From Alphaproteobacteria bacterium (GTDB lineage: Bacteria > Pseudomonadota > Alphaproteobacteria > Micropepsales > Micropepsaceae): a stretch of 64,000 bases of DNA. The position numbers were made by a program, and so were the translations under genes. The notes under the pieces were generated by a model. It was given only the letters and a program-made list of their open reading frames with translations, was not told the DNA's origin and did not search any database. Positions 52,093 to 60,678 of this stretch are shown here, in pieces. The DNA is taken from the NCBI GenBank assembly GCA_016125165.1, contig WGMH01000001.1, forward strand, positions 1 through 64,000, read 5' to 3'. The stretch's first letter is position 1. Each line of letters begins with the position of its first letter.

Positions 52093-53478
52093 TCAACCGA
52101 CGATCCAGTTCGTGCCATCGCTCACTACCGGAACCTTGTTCGCGCCGCCGCCGGCAACCGTGGACGCAAACGTGGTCGCTGTCGCATCCGTCACGAATGC
52201 ACGCGCACCGGCCCCCACCGTTCCGGCGGAGGGCAGCGCAGAGACCACATACGATCCCGTCCGCACATAGCCGCCAAAAAAGCCATTGGCGAACCGGAAT
52301 GATGACGAGCCAACACTGCGTGTGTTGTCCGCCTCGGGCATGACGTCGCCACCAACCGTCAGGACGCCGTTGTCCGTCGATGTATTGAGCAACGTGTGAC
52401 CGGCATTGGTGAGTATGCGCCCGGTGCTGAACGTGATGGCAGCACCCGCGGTGCCGCTCGCCGCGTATTGCTCGACATAGGCCCCGCCAGAGGTGAAGCG
52501 TGCGCGCCACGCGTAGCTGCTGGAGCGATAGACCACATTCGTGCCGTTGAAATAGCCATTGAAGCTGAAGCCGCCGGAATCGTTCGGCGACATTTCAATT
52601 CCAACATACCCATCGCCATGAATCCGGACCGGATAGCTTGAACTTGTCCCGAAGACACTGTGCCCCTTGACCTGAAGCTGGGGCGTTCCTGTTGTCGGGT
52701 AGGACGTGGATTCGAGCGCGGAGGCAGTGTTTACGTAGATATTGCCATTGCTGCGCACGATGTTGAGTGCGCCATACCAGGTTGACCCATCCGGCGAAAC
52801 CTTGAAATGGAAATCGTCATCCCCCGTGAGACCGATCTCGGCGCGGCCGGAATAACCCTTCTGATACAGAAGTGACGCGCTATCCGCGGATGCGGCCTTG
52901 TTGATTTTCGCCTGCACGCCATTACCGACATTGTCGAACAGCACAGCCGAAGATTTGACGGCGAATTTGTTGGTTGCATCGGCGGAGGTGTTCACGCCCA
53001 CCAGCGGAACATTCTGCAGCACCATGATGGCGGCATAGTCCACCCAGGTTGCGCCATCGTAGACGACAAGAACGGATTCATCGATGACGAATACGCTGAG
53101 GCCCGCGCGGCGGTTCGAGGGTTCGAACGTCGCGCCCGGAATCACGCGCTTCAATCCGGATTCGCCTTCGATCATCACTTGCCTTGCATCCGCATATGTT
53201 GCGGCGAGGAGCGCCACGCGGCGCATTCGCCCCTCGCGGATACCTTCTGCGATCCACTCAGCGCCCGCTCTTGTTTTTCCGGCGCCCCGTCCGCCGAGGA
53301 ACAGCCAAATGCGCCAGTTTCCTTCTGGCGCAAGCTGCTCTTCGCGCGCCCAGAAGGGCCAGAAGTCGCGGAAGAATTGCGCTTCGTCATGATTCAGACT
53401 CTTCAGAAACAATGTGCGCCGGTCCACCGGCAGCGATTCGAGCAAAGCGGCGCTCAAGGGTAATGCGGATTTCAGCAT
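52093..53478 (-). CDS. in-frame fusion: terminase large subunit N-terminus to DUF2793 tail-type C-terminus
   Basis: 461 codons without a stop. Residues 1-123 are a GTA-type large terminase start: DEAQFFRDFWPFWAREEQL and Walker A GGRGAGKTRAGAEW near 62-75, then the adenine-motif stretch ending FEPSNRR. Walker B and the nuclease domain are missing. From residue about 125 the sequence is that of a DUF2793/tail-tip protein: SVFVIDESVLVVYDGATWVD, VGVNTSADATNKFAV, GRAEIGLTGDDDFHFKVSP, followed by a Gly/Ser/Thr-rich fibre-like part and NTRSVGSSSFRFANG. Junction near 53100-53115. Packaging activity must be lost; the C-terminal part could still fold. A real deletion is favoured, but an assembly join must be excluded. 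Confidence 0.82.
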   Translation of the reverse strand: MLKSALPLSAALLESLPVDRRTLFLKSLNHDEAQFFRDFWPFWAREEQLAPEGNWRIWLFLGGRGAGKTRAGAEWIAEGIREGRMRRVALLAATYADARQVMIEGESGLKRVIPGATFEPSNRRAGLSVFVIDESVLVVYDGATWVDYAAIMVLQNVPLVGVNTSADATNKFAVKSSAVLFDNVGNGVQAKINKAASADSASLLYQKGYSGRAEIGLTGDDDFHFKVSPDGSTWYGALNIVRSNGNIYVNTASALESTSYPTTGTPQLQVKGHSVFGTSSSYPVRIHGDGYVGIEMSPNDSGGFSFNGYFNGTNVVYRSSSYAWRARFTSGGAYVEQYAASGTAGAAITFSTGRILTNAGHTLLNTSTDNGVLTVGGDVMPEADNTRSVGSSSFRFANGFFGGYVRTGSYVVSALPSAGTVGAGARAFVTDATATTFASTVAGGGANKVPVVSDGTNWIVG

Positions 53479-53794
53479 CGTTTCTTCCGGCGTTCTGCTT
53501 GCGGGTGTTGCGGGCTTCGGCCTTGTGCATCAGCCGGTCATGCGTGCGCTCGAGGCGTTCCAGCGTGCGCGCATCCCGCTCGCGTCCGGCGGACGATACG
53601 TCGGTGAAATCCTTGTTCTTGACGGATTCCAGGCGCAGCAATTGTCGGTTCAGCTCTTCATAGAGTCGCTTGCTCATTTGATCCATCCATCCTTGGGGAA
53701 TGTCATTGAGATCATCGGTGTCGTTGACCGCCCAGTACCCGCGCGTGGAACGCGACAAGTGCCCGCGGCCCGTTGGGGGGCAGGTTGCTGTCAT
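53387..53794 (-). CDS. small terminase-like/GTA gp1-like protein
   Basis: About 135 residues from an ATG at 53794 (weak RBS); shorter starts at 53686 or 53677 (MSKRLYEELNRQLLR) are possible. Highly charged helical sequence (RDARTLERLERTHDRLMHKAEARNTRKQN) directly upstream of the terminase, the place of the small terminase subunit in GTA clusters. Its end overlaps the terminase start by 92 bp in another frame, longer than normal. Identity rests mainly on position. Confidence 0.5.
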   Translation of the reverse strand: MTATCPPTGRGHLSRSTRGYWAVNDTDDLNDIPQGWMDQMSKRLYEELNRQLLRLESVKNKDFTDVSSAGRERDARTLERLERTHDRLMHKAEARNTRKQNAGRNDAEIRITLERRFARIAAGGPAHIVSEESES

Positions 53795-54288
53795 CTTCAG
53801 ATCGCTATTGTGGGGATGTAGGTGAAATGGGGTGAGCAGCGTTGCGCTACAAGAGGCAGGCGAAAGTTTTTTCAAAAAAAATTGGATGCGGATAGCAACG
53901 TCGGGATTTTCCGTTTGCATGCAATGTGTTGAGCATCATCCGCGTGACGGAAAATTCTTCGGATGCACGATGTTTTTGGGCGCGCGTTTTCGAATCTTGC
54001 GCAAGTGTGATCGAAAATTTTTTTGATCAACCCACCCTCTCCCCCTCCGGGGGGAGAGGACCCGAGAGCACGCTCAATCCCCCGCGACAGGAGATAATTC
54101 GATGGAAGAATATGGGTACGCATTCGCAACACCCCGAGACATGGTTGATCAACGGGATCGTGCGACTAGATGAGGTGCAGCAATTGAGCCTGCTTTAGCC
54201 GACATAGGCCGCTCGCTTAACATCCTGTCATCCGCCCTGCCCCTTAAAGCCTTGAATCCGCCGCAAATATCGGTCATTGGCGCTGCCT
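53795..54288. other. 494 bp non-coding, partly AT-rich gap
   Basis: Between the phage remnant and the penicillin-binding protein. The part from about 53860 to 54030 is AT-richer than its surroundings, with runs such as a T6-C-A8 stretch near 53870 and a T8 run near 54020; it may hold the promoter of the remnant. A GC-rich hairpin follows at 54036. A 28-codon open frame at 54112-54198 has no good RBS and is not called. I see no tRNA or attachment site. Confidence 0.5.
54036..54059. repeat. GC-rich hairpin (CCTCTCCCCC / GGGGGAGAGG)
   Basis: Ten-bp perfect stem with a four-base loop TCCG. No T-tract follows on either strand (the T-run lies before it on +, giving an A-run after it on -), so it is more like the dispersed intergenic palindromes common in proteobacteria than a rho-independent terminator. 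Confidence 0.5.
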
Positions 54289-56487
54289 ATGCCGGGGTTC
54301 GATTTGCGTGCGCTGTTGGCGGGGGTCTGGAGCTGGATGGAACACCATCCCTGGCTTGGCCGCGCTCTGTTCATTGCGAGCCTGTGCGTTTCCCTGCCCC
54401 TCGTCGCTCTTGTGCTGCTGCCATCCGTGCTTGGCCTGTTCGCGCCCCGGCTGGATTCCGGCCTCGACCTGTATTCGGTGAACCGGCCCGTGGCGTTCAC
54501 CTTTCTGGATGTCAAAGGCAATGAAGTGGGCCATCGCGGCGCCATCGTGGGTGACCGGCTGAAAATTTCCGACATGCCGGCCTATGTGCCTGCCGCCTTC
54601 ATCTCCATGGAAGACCGCAGCTTCTACGAGCATGGCGGCATCGACCCCAAGGGACTGATCCGCGCAACGATATCCAATCTGCGCGCCGGGCATGTGGTGG
54701 CGGGTGGCTCCACCATCACCCAGCAGACCGCAAAGATCGTGTTCACCAATTCCGAACGCTCCTATTCGCGCAAGCTGGAAGAATTGATGCAGGCGGTGGC
54801 GCTGGAGAAATCGCTCAGCAAGGAGCAGATCCTCACCGTCTATCTGAACCGCATCTATCTGGGATCCGGTGCCTATGGCGTGGATGGCGCCGCGCGCGTC
54901 TATTTCGGCAAGTCGGCCCGGAAGCTGACGCTGCCCGAAGCAGCCATGCTGGCAACGCTGACAACCGCGCCTTCCATCTTCTCGCCGCGCCGCGATCTGG
55001 CCAAGGCGCAGGCGCGCGCCACGCGCGTTCTGAATACGATGGTGGAGACCGGCGCAATCACCCGCGCCGAGGCCGATGATGCCATCGCGCATCCCGCCGT
55101 CATCACCGACCGCACCATTACCGACGCGCGCAACTATTTTCTCGATACCGCCGCCGATGAAGCGCGCAAGCTCATCAGCACCGGCGAAGGTTCAAGCACG
55201 GTCGATCTGGTGGTGAAGACGACGCTGGAACCGAAAATCCAGGAAGCGGCGCGCAAGGCGCTGGTGCGCACCCTCAACAAGCGGGGCAAAGCCTCCAGGG
55301 CCAGCGAAGGCGCGGTGGTGGTGATGAAGCCCGATGGCGCGGTCTCGGCGCTGATCGGCGGCAAGGATTACGGCGAGAGCGTTTTCAATCGCGCCACGCA
55401 GGCACGCCGTCAGCCTGGGTCATCGTTCAAGCCGTTCGTCTATCTCGCCGCCGTCGAGAATGGCATTTCGCCATGGGACATGCGCGATGATGGCCCGGTG
55501 GACATCGATGGCTGGGCTCCGACCAATTATGGCGGGCGGCAATATGGAACGCTGACGCTGGCAAGCGCGCTGGCGCATTCGGTGAACACCATCACCGCCT
55601 CGCTGGCGCAGGAAGTGGGCGTGACGCAGGTGGTGGAAGCCGCGCAGCGTCTGGGCATCACCTCGCCACTGGAAACCAATGCCTCCATTGCGCTTGGCAC
55701 CTCGGAAGTGACACCGCTGGAAATGACCACCGCCTATGCGGTGTTCGCCAATGGCGGGCTGAAAGTCGAGCCCTATTTCGTGACCGAAGTGCGCGATACC
55801 GGCGGTCATGTTCTCTACAAGCGCAGAAGCCCGCAGGAACGGCGCGTGGTGGCCAGCCATGTGGATCAGGACATGACCTACATGCTCAATCAGGTGATGG
55901 TGGAAGGCACGGGGCGCGGCGCAGCACTCGCCACCTATCAGACGGCGGGCAAAACCGGCACCACGCAGGACTATCATGACGCGTGGTTCGTCGGCTTCAC
56001 CGCCGACTATGTGGCCGCAGTCTGGGTGGGCAACGACGATTCCTCGCCAATGAAGGGCGTGACCGGCGGCTCGCTTCCTGCCGCGATCTGGAAGGACACG
56101 ATGACCGCGGCAGAAAAGGGCCATCAGCCCACCGCGCTCGCCATGTCGACACCGCCGGAAATCCTGCCGCAGGATGGAACCATCTTTCTCAACAGCGGTG
56201 TCGACACCGAATCCGGCGGCGTAACAGTGGATGGCGTGGATTTGGATCAATCCGCGCAACCGCAGAAGCCACAGCGCTCGCGCAATTTCTTCGACTGGCT
56301 GTTCGGGCGCGGCGGCGACGAGGAAAGCAACGACAGCGCGTACGACCAACAGCCGGAACGGCGCGACAGGTTCGATCACCGCAGCAATTCACACGATGAT
56401 GAAGATGATGACAGCGAAGCGCCGCGCACGCGGAACTATCGCTGGCGCGACCGCGAGGATTCGCGCGATGGCTCCTCGCCCGATTAG
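54289..56487 (+). CDS. class A penicillin-binding protein (PBP1A-type)
   Basis: 732-residue bifunctional peptidoglycan synthase: short cytosolic N-terminus, one membrane helix (about 25-50), then GT51 glycosyltransferase and transpeptidase. GT51: catalytic Glu in SMEDRSFYEHGG, GGSTITQQTAK, and KSLSKEQILTVYLN. Transpeptidase: SSFK (Ser378), HSVN and KTGT (555-558). The C-terminal 80 residues are a low-complexity acidic/Arg/His tail (HDDEDDDSEAPR). The ATG at 54289 is chosen over a TTG four codons earlier; neither has a strong RBS. Confidence 0.93.
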   Translation: MPGFDLRALLAGVWSWMEHHPWLGRALFIASLCVSLPLVALVLLPSVLGLFAPRLDSGLDLYSVNRPVAFTFLDVKGNEVGHRGAIVGDRLKISDMPAYVPAAFISMEDRSFYEHGGIDPKGLIRATISNLRAGHVVAGGSTITQQTAKIVFTNSERSYSRKLEELMQAVALEKSLSKEQILTVYLNRIYLGSGAYGVDGAARVYFGKSARKLTLPEAAMLATLTTAPSIFSPRRDLAKAQARATRVLNTMVETGAITRAEADDAIAHPAVITDRTITDARNYFLDTAADEARKLISTGEGSSTVDLVVKTTLEPKIQEAARKALVRTLNKRGKASRASEGAVVVMKPDGAVSALIGGKDYGESVFNRATQARRQPGSSFKPFVYLAAVENGISPWDMRDDGPVDIDGWAPTNYGGRQYGTLTLASALAHSVNTITASLAQEVGVTQVVEAAQRLGITSPLETNASIALGTSEVTPLEMTTAYAVFANGGLKVEPYFVTEVRDTGGHVLYKRRSPQERRVVASHVDQDMTYMLNQVMVEGTGRGAALATYQTAGKTGTTQDYHDAWFVGFTADYVAAVWVGNDDSSPMKGVTGGSLPAAIWKDTMTAAEKGHQPTALAMSTPPEILPQDGTIFLNSGVDTESGGVTVDGVDLDQSAQPQKPQRSRNFFDWLFGRGGDEESNDSAYDQQPERRDRFDHRSNSHDDEDDDSEAPRTRNYRWRDREDSRDGSSPD

Positions 56488-56603
56488 TTCCGCGATCAAT
56501 TTCATCGACGCATAGCGGCATTGGCGCGCAGGGATGGCGCATAATCGTGGCCTTATGCGTTGATGCCGTTATACTCGCGGGGCGCGGGGGAAATGCGGCA
56601 ACC

Positions 56604-57179
56604 ATGAAATTGGCAGCAAAACTGACAATTTCGCTTCTGGCAGGAGCGGTGCTCGGCCTTGGTCTGACATGGGCCACGGTGTTTCGCGGCACGCTGGGCA
56701 CGAGTTCCGACATCCGCAATGGCCCCTGGCGCACCGATCTGTCGATTGGCAGCAAGGCATCGGGCGCATACATGCGCGCATCCGTGGCGGTGCATGGCCT
56801 TCTGGCACTCAACCGCAGCGAGACGCTCTATTTCACTGCACTCACAGACAGCGCAGGCAACGCGTTCGATCCAGCCTGCACCTATCGTGTCTCCGGCAAT
56901 GATCCCAGGGCGCGGTGGTGGAGCATCACCGCTTATGCGGCCGACGACTATCTGATCCCCAATCCGGCAGGCATCTATTCGGTATCGAAGAATTCCGTGC
57001 GCCATGATGCGGCCGGACATTTCAGCGCCACCGTGAGCCGCTCGGCCGCGCCGGTGAACTGGATTCCCGTGGACGATGGCGGGTTCTCGCTGACCATTCG
57101 CTTCTACAACCCCGATCCTTCGGTGGTCGCCGATCCGGCGCATGCCGATCTGCCCACCATCGAGAAGGTGCATTGCTGA
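56604..57179 (+). CDS. DUF1214 family exported protein
   Basis: 191 residues starting MKLAAKLTISLLAG: N-terminal signal/anchor helix, then the DUF1214 beta domain (YRVSGNDPRARWWSITAYAADDYLI and NWIPVDDGGFSLTIRFYNPDPSV). In larger proteins DUF1214 is the C-terminal half of the DUF1254-DUF1214 pair; here the two halves are separate adjacent genes. Its stop overlaps the next start as TGATG. Function unknown. Confidence 0.82.
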   Translation: MKLAAKLTISLLAGAVLGLGLTWATVFRGTLGTSSDIRNGPWRTDLSIGSKASGAYMRASVAVHGLLALNRSETLYFTALTDSAGNAFDPACTYRVSGNDPRARWWSITAYAADDYLIPNPAGIYSVSKNSVRHDAAGHFSATVSRSAAPVNWIPVDDGGFSLTIRFYNPDPSVVADPAHADLPTIEKVHC

Positions 57180-57709
57180 TGAATGCGCTGAAGAATTGGG
57201 GCGGGTGGATTGTGCTGACGCTGGCCGTGGCGGCGCTGGTGCACATCGGCTCGGTGTGGGCCGTGCCGCGCGTGATCATGGCGCGGGCGATGTCGCGGCT
57301 GGGCACCGTGAACGAAATCCATCACGGCAAGCGGCCCGATGCCACCGCACGCGGCGTGGTGCGGCCAAGCCCGGACCTGCTTTATTCGGTGTGCCCCTTC
57401 GATCTTTCGCCCGCGCCGCTGCATGTGCGTGCGTCTGTGCCGCGCGACACCTATTGGTCGGTGTCGGCGTTCGATGCGGCAACCAACAATTTCTATGTCC
57501 GCAACGACAGCCAGATCCGGCGCGCGGTGGACTTCTACATGGTGGGTCCGGGGACGGACCTGACCCGCGTGCCGAAAGATGCGCGCATTGTGAAATCGCC
57601 TTCCAACAAGGGCCTTGTGCTGTTCCGCACGCTCGTGGACGAGGAAGACCGCGAGGACGATATCGATGCGGACCGGCGCAAGGCGACGTGTGCAGCCGCG
57701 CCCGGCTGA
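57179..57709 (+). CDS. DUF1254 family membrane-anchored protein
   Basis: 176 residues: one N-terminal helix (WIVLTLAVAALVHIGSVWAVP), then a short DUF1254 domain (RPSPDLLYSVCPFDLSPAPLHVRA and YWSVSAFDAATNNFYVRND). Shorter than full DUF1254 proteins. It probably forms a complex with the coupled DUF1214 protein, as the fused versions imply (inference). Confidence 0.8.
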   Translation: MNALKNWGGWIVLTLAVAALVHIGSVWAVPRVIMARAMSRLGTVNEIHHGKRPDATARGVVRPSPDLLYSVCPFDLSPAPLHVRASVPRDTYWSVSAFDAATNNFYVRNDSQIRRAVDFYMVGPGTDLTRVPKDARIVKSPSNKGLVLFRTLVDEEDREDDIDADRRKATCAAAPG

Positions 57710-57767
57710 GGGTCTCGCAACCCGCAAACCGCGATGATAGGTTCCTGTCTCCAGAGGAACCACAACC

Positions 57768-58793
57768 ATGCGCATGATGAGACGGACGGCCCTGATCGCG
57801 ATGATGGCGGCGCTCGCCGTTGCCGGTTGCGACAACAGCAAGCCCGCCGCCCCCAAGGCCGACGACAAATCCACCGGACCCGAACTGACCAAGATCGTCT
57901 TCGTGACCGACTGGAAGGCGCAGGCCGAACATGGCGGTTTCTATCAGGCGCTCGCCAAGGGTTACTACCTGCAGCGCGGGCTGGATGTGCGCATCATGCA
58001 GGGCGGTCCCGCGGTGAATGTGCCGCAATTGCTGGCCGGCGGTGCCGCCGATTTCGGCATGGGCTCCAACGGCTTCATTCCGCTGAACCTTGTGCGCGAA
58101 GGCGCGCATATCCGCGCGGTGATGGCGGTGTTCCAGAAAGACCCGCAGGTACTCATCACCCATCCGCGCAACGACGTGCGCTCGCTTGCCGACATGAAGG
58201 GCAAGCCGATCCTGATTTCCGATGCGGCGACAGCGACGTTCTGGCCCTGGCTGAAAGCGAAGTTCGGCTACACGGACAGCCAGATCCGCCGCTATACGTT
58301 CAACCTCGCTCCATTCCTGACGGACCCGAGCGCCATTCAGGAAGGCTATCTTTCCAGTGAACCCTACACGGTGGAGACCGAAGGCGGGTTCAAGCCGCAG
58401 GTATTCCTGATGGCCGATTATGGCTATCCCGGTTACGCCAACATGGTTCTGGTACCCGAGAAGTGGATCAAGGAAAATCCGAAGGTGGTGCAGGCCTTCG
58501 TGGATGCGACGATTGAAGGGTGGAAGGACTACCTCACCGGCGATCCCACGCCCGGCAACAAGCTCATCAAGCTCGACAATCCGGAGATGACCGACGCACT
58601 CCTGATGCAGGCGATCCAGAAGCTGAATGCCTATGGCGTGGCGACGGGAAGCGGCAAGGATGCGGTTCCCCTCGGCACCATGACCGAAGCGCGCTGGAAG
58701 ACCTTCTTCGATACGATGGCGAGCGAAGGTCTCTACGACAAATCGCTTCCCTACCGCGATGCGTATGATCTGCAGTTCCTGAAGGGGAAGTAG
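57768..58793 (+). CDS. NMT1/SsuA-type ABC transporter substrate-binding lipoprotein
   Basis: 341 residues. Lipoprotein signal with lipobox AVAGC at residue 21. The family fold is visible in KIVFVTDWKAQAEHGGFYQALAKGYY (close to thiamine-precursor/riboflavin-type binding proteins), VNVPQLLAGGAADFGMGSNG and the later GYLSSEPYTVETEGG. Ligands of this group include sulfonates, nitrate, hydroxymethylpyrimidine and riboflavin; none can be assigned. Encodes the receptor for the ATPase and permease downstream, but a palindromic element separates them. Confidence 0.85.
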   Translation: MRMMRRTALIAMMAALAVAGCDNSKPAAPKADDKSTGPELTKIVFVTDWKAQAEHGGFYQALAKGYYLQRGLDVRIMQGGPAVNVPQLLAGGAADFGMGSNGFIPLNLVREGAHIRAVMAVFQKDPQVLITHPRNDVRSLADMKGKPILISDAATATFWPWLKAKFGYTDSQIRRYTFNLAPFLTDPSAIQEGYLSSEPYTVETEGGFKPQVFLMADYGYPGYANMVLVPEKWIKENPKVVQAFVDATIEGWKDYLTGDPTPGNKLIKLDNPEMTDALLMQAIQKLNAYGVATGSGKDAVPLGTMTEARWKTFFDTMASEGLYDKSLPYRDAYDLQFLKGK

Positions 58794-58810
58794 AGACGCA
58801 AAGCTCAGGC

Positions 58811-58955
58811 TGTCATGGCCCGCGAATGCGGGCCACCCAGCTGGTGCCGCACAGATGTTGGTAGAATGTTTGGATTCGAATGCGAGTCGCCGTGCACAAT
58901 TTTGAGGGCTTGAGTTCGCCGTCACCTGGGTGGCCCGCATTCGCGGGCCATGACA
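58811..58955. repeat. palindromic-ended repeat element, copy 1
   Basis: 145 bp element with perfect 30 bp inverted ends (58811-58840 and 58926-58955). Each end is itself a hairpin, GGCCCGC-GAAT-GCGGGCC on the left, with the complementary ATTC loop on the right. It lies between the binding-protein stop (58793) and the ATPase start (58978). It resembles a REP-type or MITE-like element; there is no open reading frame inside. In mRNA it would fold into a large stem that could limit read-through into the ATPase gene. Confidence 0.85.
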
Positions 58956-58977
58956 ATTGTGTTTCGCGTTTGCACGT

Positions 58978-59721
58978 ATGACTGCCCTCCTCTCCCTTCG
59001 CGCCATCGCCAAGACGTTCGACACAGGCACCCACGCGCTGGGGCCGATCGATCTTGATGTGGAAGAAGGCGCGTTCGTTTCCATCGTGGGACCGAGCGGA
59101 TGCGGAAAATCGACCGCGCTGCGCGTGATTGCCGGGCTACTGAAGCCAGACAGCGGTGCGGTGGCCTGGCCCGGTAGCAAACCGGAGATCGGCTTTGTGT
59201 TTCAGGAGCCGACGCTGATGCCGTGGGTCAAGACGCTGGCCAATGTGCGCCTGCCGCTCGATCTGGAAGGCACGCCGCGCGCCGAAGCTGACGCGCGCGC
59301 GAAAACCGCGCTTGCCCGCGTGGGCCTTGCCGGGTTCGAGAACGCCTATCCGCGCGAACTTTCGGGCGGCATGAAGATGCGCGTGTCCATTGCCCGCGCG
59401 ATTGCCGCGGCGCCCAAGTTGCTGCTCATGGACGAACCGTTTGCGGCGCTGGACGAGCTGACGCGGCAAGCACTGAACGACGATCTGCTGACACTGTGGC
59501 GCGAGGACGGCATGACGGTGCTGTTCGTAACGCACTCGGTCTACGAGAGCACCTATCTGTCGGAGCGTGTGGTGGTGATGTCACCGCGTCCGGGGCGTAT
59601 CGCCGCGGACATTCCGCTTGCACCACCGCAGGCACGCGATGCGGGATGGCGTCTGACGCCCCAATTCGCATCTGAGGCTGCCAAAGTCTCGCAGGCATTG
59701 AAAGAGGCAATGGCGGCATGA
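58978..59721 (+). CDS. ABC transporter ATP-binding protein (SsuB/TauB-type)
   Basis: 247 residues. Walker [10 protein letters not shown] near 43, Q-loop [10 protein letters not shown], signature [15 protein letters not shown], Walker [13 protein letters not shown], switch THSVYES. The start MTALLSL at 58978 lies only 23 bp after repeat copy 1 and has no clear RBS, so the element may have displaced native upstream sequence. Energises the adjacent permease, which overlaps by 4 bp. Confidence 0.92.
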   Translation: MTALLSLRAIAKTFDTGTHALGPIDLDVEEGAFVSIVGPSGCGKSTALRVIAGLLKPDSGAVAWPGSKPEIGFVFQEPTLMPWVKTLANVRLPLDLEGTPRAEADARAKTALARVGLAGFENAYPRELSGGMKMRVSIARAIAAAPKLLLMDEPFAALDELTRQALNDDLLTLWREDGMTVLFVTHSVYESTYLSERVVVMSPRPGRIAADIPLAPPQARDAGWRLTPQFASEAAKVSQALKEAMAA

Positions 59722-60503
59722 ACCGGACGCTTCGCATCGCCATTCCTGTCGCGCTCGGCATAGCGGTTCTTCTTATGTGGGAAGCGTTGGTGGCGGCGTT
59801 CGCCGTGCCGCGCATCGTGCTGCCCGCGCCAAGCGACATTGGCGAGGCGTTCGTTTCGGATTTCGGCACACTGATGGCGGCGACGTTCGTGACCTTGCGC
59901 ATCACGCTCATCGCCTTTGTGCTTGCGGTGCTGGGTGGCGTGGCGCTTGCCATCCTGTTTGCGCAGAGCCGCCTGATCGAAACCGCGCTCTATCCCTATG
60001 CGGTGGTGCTGCAGGTGACGCCGGTGGTCGCCATCGCGCCGCTTCTCACCATCTGGATCGGTTACGACAACATCGAAGCCGTTACGCTGACGCTGGCATG
60101 GATCGTGGCGTTCTTTCCGGTGCTGGCGAACACGACGCTGGGCCTGAAATCCGTGGATCGAAACCTGATCGACCTGTTCCGGCTTTATGGCGCATCGCGC
60201 TGGCAGATTCTGACGCGCCTGCAATTGCCAAACGCCCTGCCCTTCCTGCTCGGCGGGATGAAGGTTTCAGGCGGACTCGCGCTGATCGGCGCGGTGGTGG
60301 CCGAACTGGCGGCAGGATCGGGCACCTCCACCGGCCTTGCCTGGATATTGACGCTCGCCACCCGCAACCTGCACATGGGAACCGCGTTCGCGGCGCTGGC
60401 GCTTTTATCCGCGCTTGGCATTGCCATCTTCTTCGCGCTCAGCGCGCTCGAATACTGGCTCTTGCACCGCTGGCACGAAAGCGCACTGAAGGTGCAGACG
60501 TAA
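59718..60503 (+). CDS. ABC transporter permease (SsuC/TauC-type)
   Basis: 261 residues, about six membrane helices, with an EAA-type loop [28 protein letters not shown] near 155-180. It is the last gene of the transporter, followed 7 bp later by repeat copy 2. Substrate unknown, as for the binding protein. Confidence 0.92.
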   Translation: MNRTLRIAIPVALGIAVLLMWEALVAAFAVPRIVLPAPSDIGEAFVSDFGTLMAATFVTLRITLIAFVLAVLGGVALAILFAQSRLIETALYPYAVVLQVTPVVAIAPLLTIWIGYDNIEAVTLTLAWIVAFFPVLANTTLGLKSVDRNLIDLFRLYGASRWQILTRLQLPNALPFLLGGMKVSGGLALIGAVVAELAAGSGTSTGLAWILTLATRNLHMGTAFAALALLSALGIAIFFALSALEYWLLHRWHESALKVQT

Positions 60504-60510
60504 CCCCAAT

Positions 60511-60659
60511 TGCCAGGGCCCGCAACTGCGGGCCACCCAGTTGAAGCCGCAATCATGGGCAAGCCAATGCGATGGTGATGTTGAAGACAAACTTCGGCGT
60601 GCGATACTCGTGCAAAAGTTCTGTGTCACCTGGGTGGCCCGCAGTTGCGGGCCATGACA
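60511..60659. repeat. palindromic-ended repeat element, copy 2
   Basis: 149 bp relative of the element at 58811: 30 bp inverted ends (60511-60540 and 60630-60659) matching each other at 28 positions. Hairpin loops here are AACT (left) and AGTT (right) instead of GAAT/ATTC, so the two arms have changed together. Interiors of the two copies are only partly alike, with GTCACCTGGG conserved at the right. Lies between the permease and the oxygenase gene. Confidence 0.85.
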
Positions 60660-60678
60660 TTTGGAGTTAGCGCCGATC

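Larger units (their letters stand above)
51204..53794 (-). mobile_element. collapsed GTA-like/prophage remnant
   Basis: Four minus-strand genes of phage type in order: small terminase-like, a terminase large subunit/DUF2793 fusion, M15 peptidase and 3TM-type holin-like. Packaging at one end and tail/lysis at the other are kept, but portal, protease, capsid, adaptor and tail-tube genes are all absent. The join lies inside one open reading frame near 53100-53115. No integrase or att site is visible, which favours a vertically inherited GTA-type cluster over a recent prophage. Confidence 0.75.

Noticed and set aside
54036-54059. Intrinsic terminator
   Set aside because: The stem is good but no T-tract follows on either strand; listed as a dispersed palindrome.
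54112-54198. 28-codon ORF (MGTHSQHPETW...)
   Set aside because: No convincing RBS, no similarity, and it lies in a gap beside a decayed phage region.
57276-59180. 634-codon antisense frame across DUF1254, the binding protein and the ATPase
   Set aside because: It crosses three convincing genes and repeat copy 1, with no recognisable motif.
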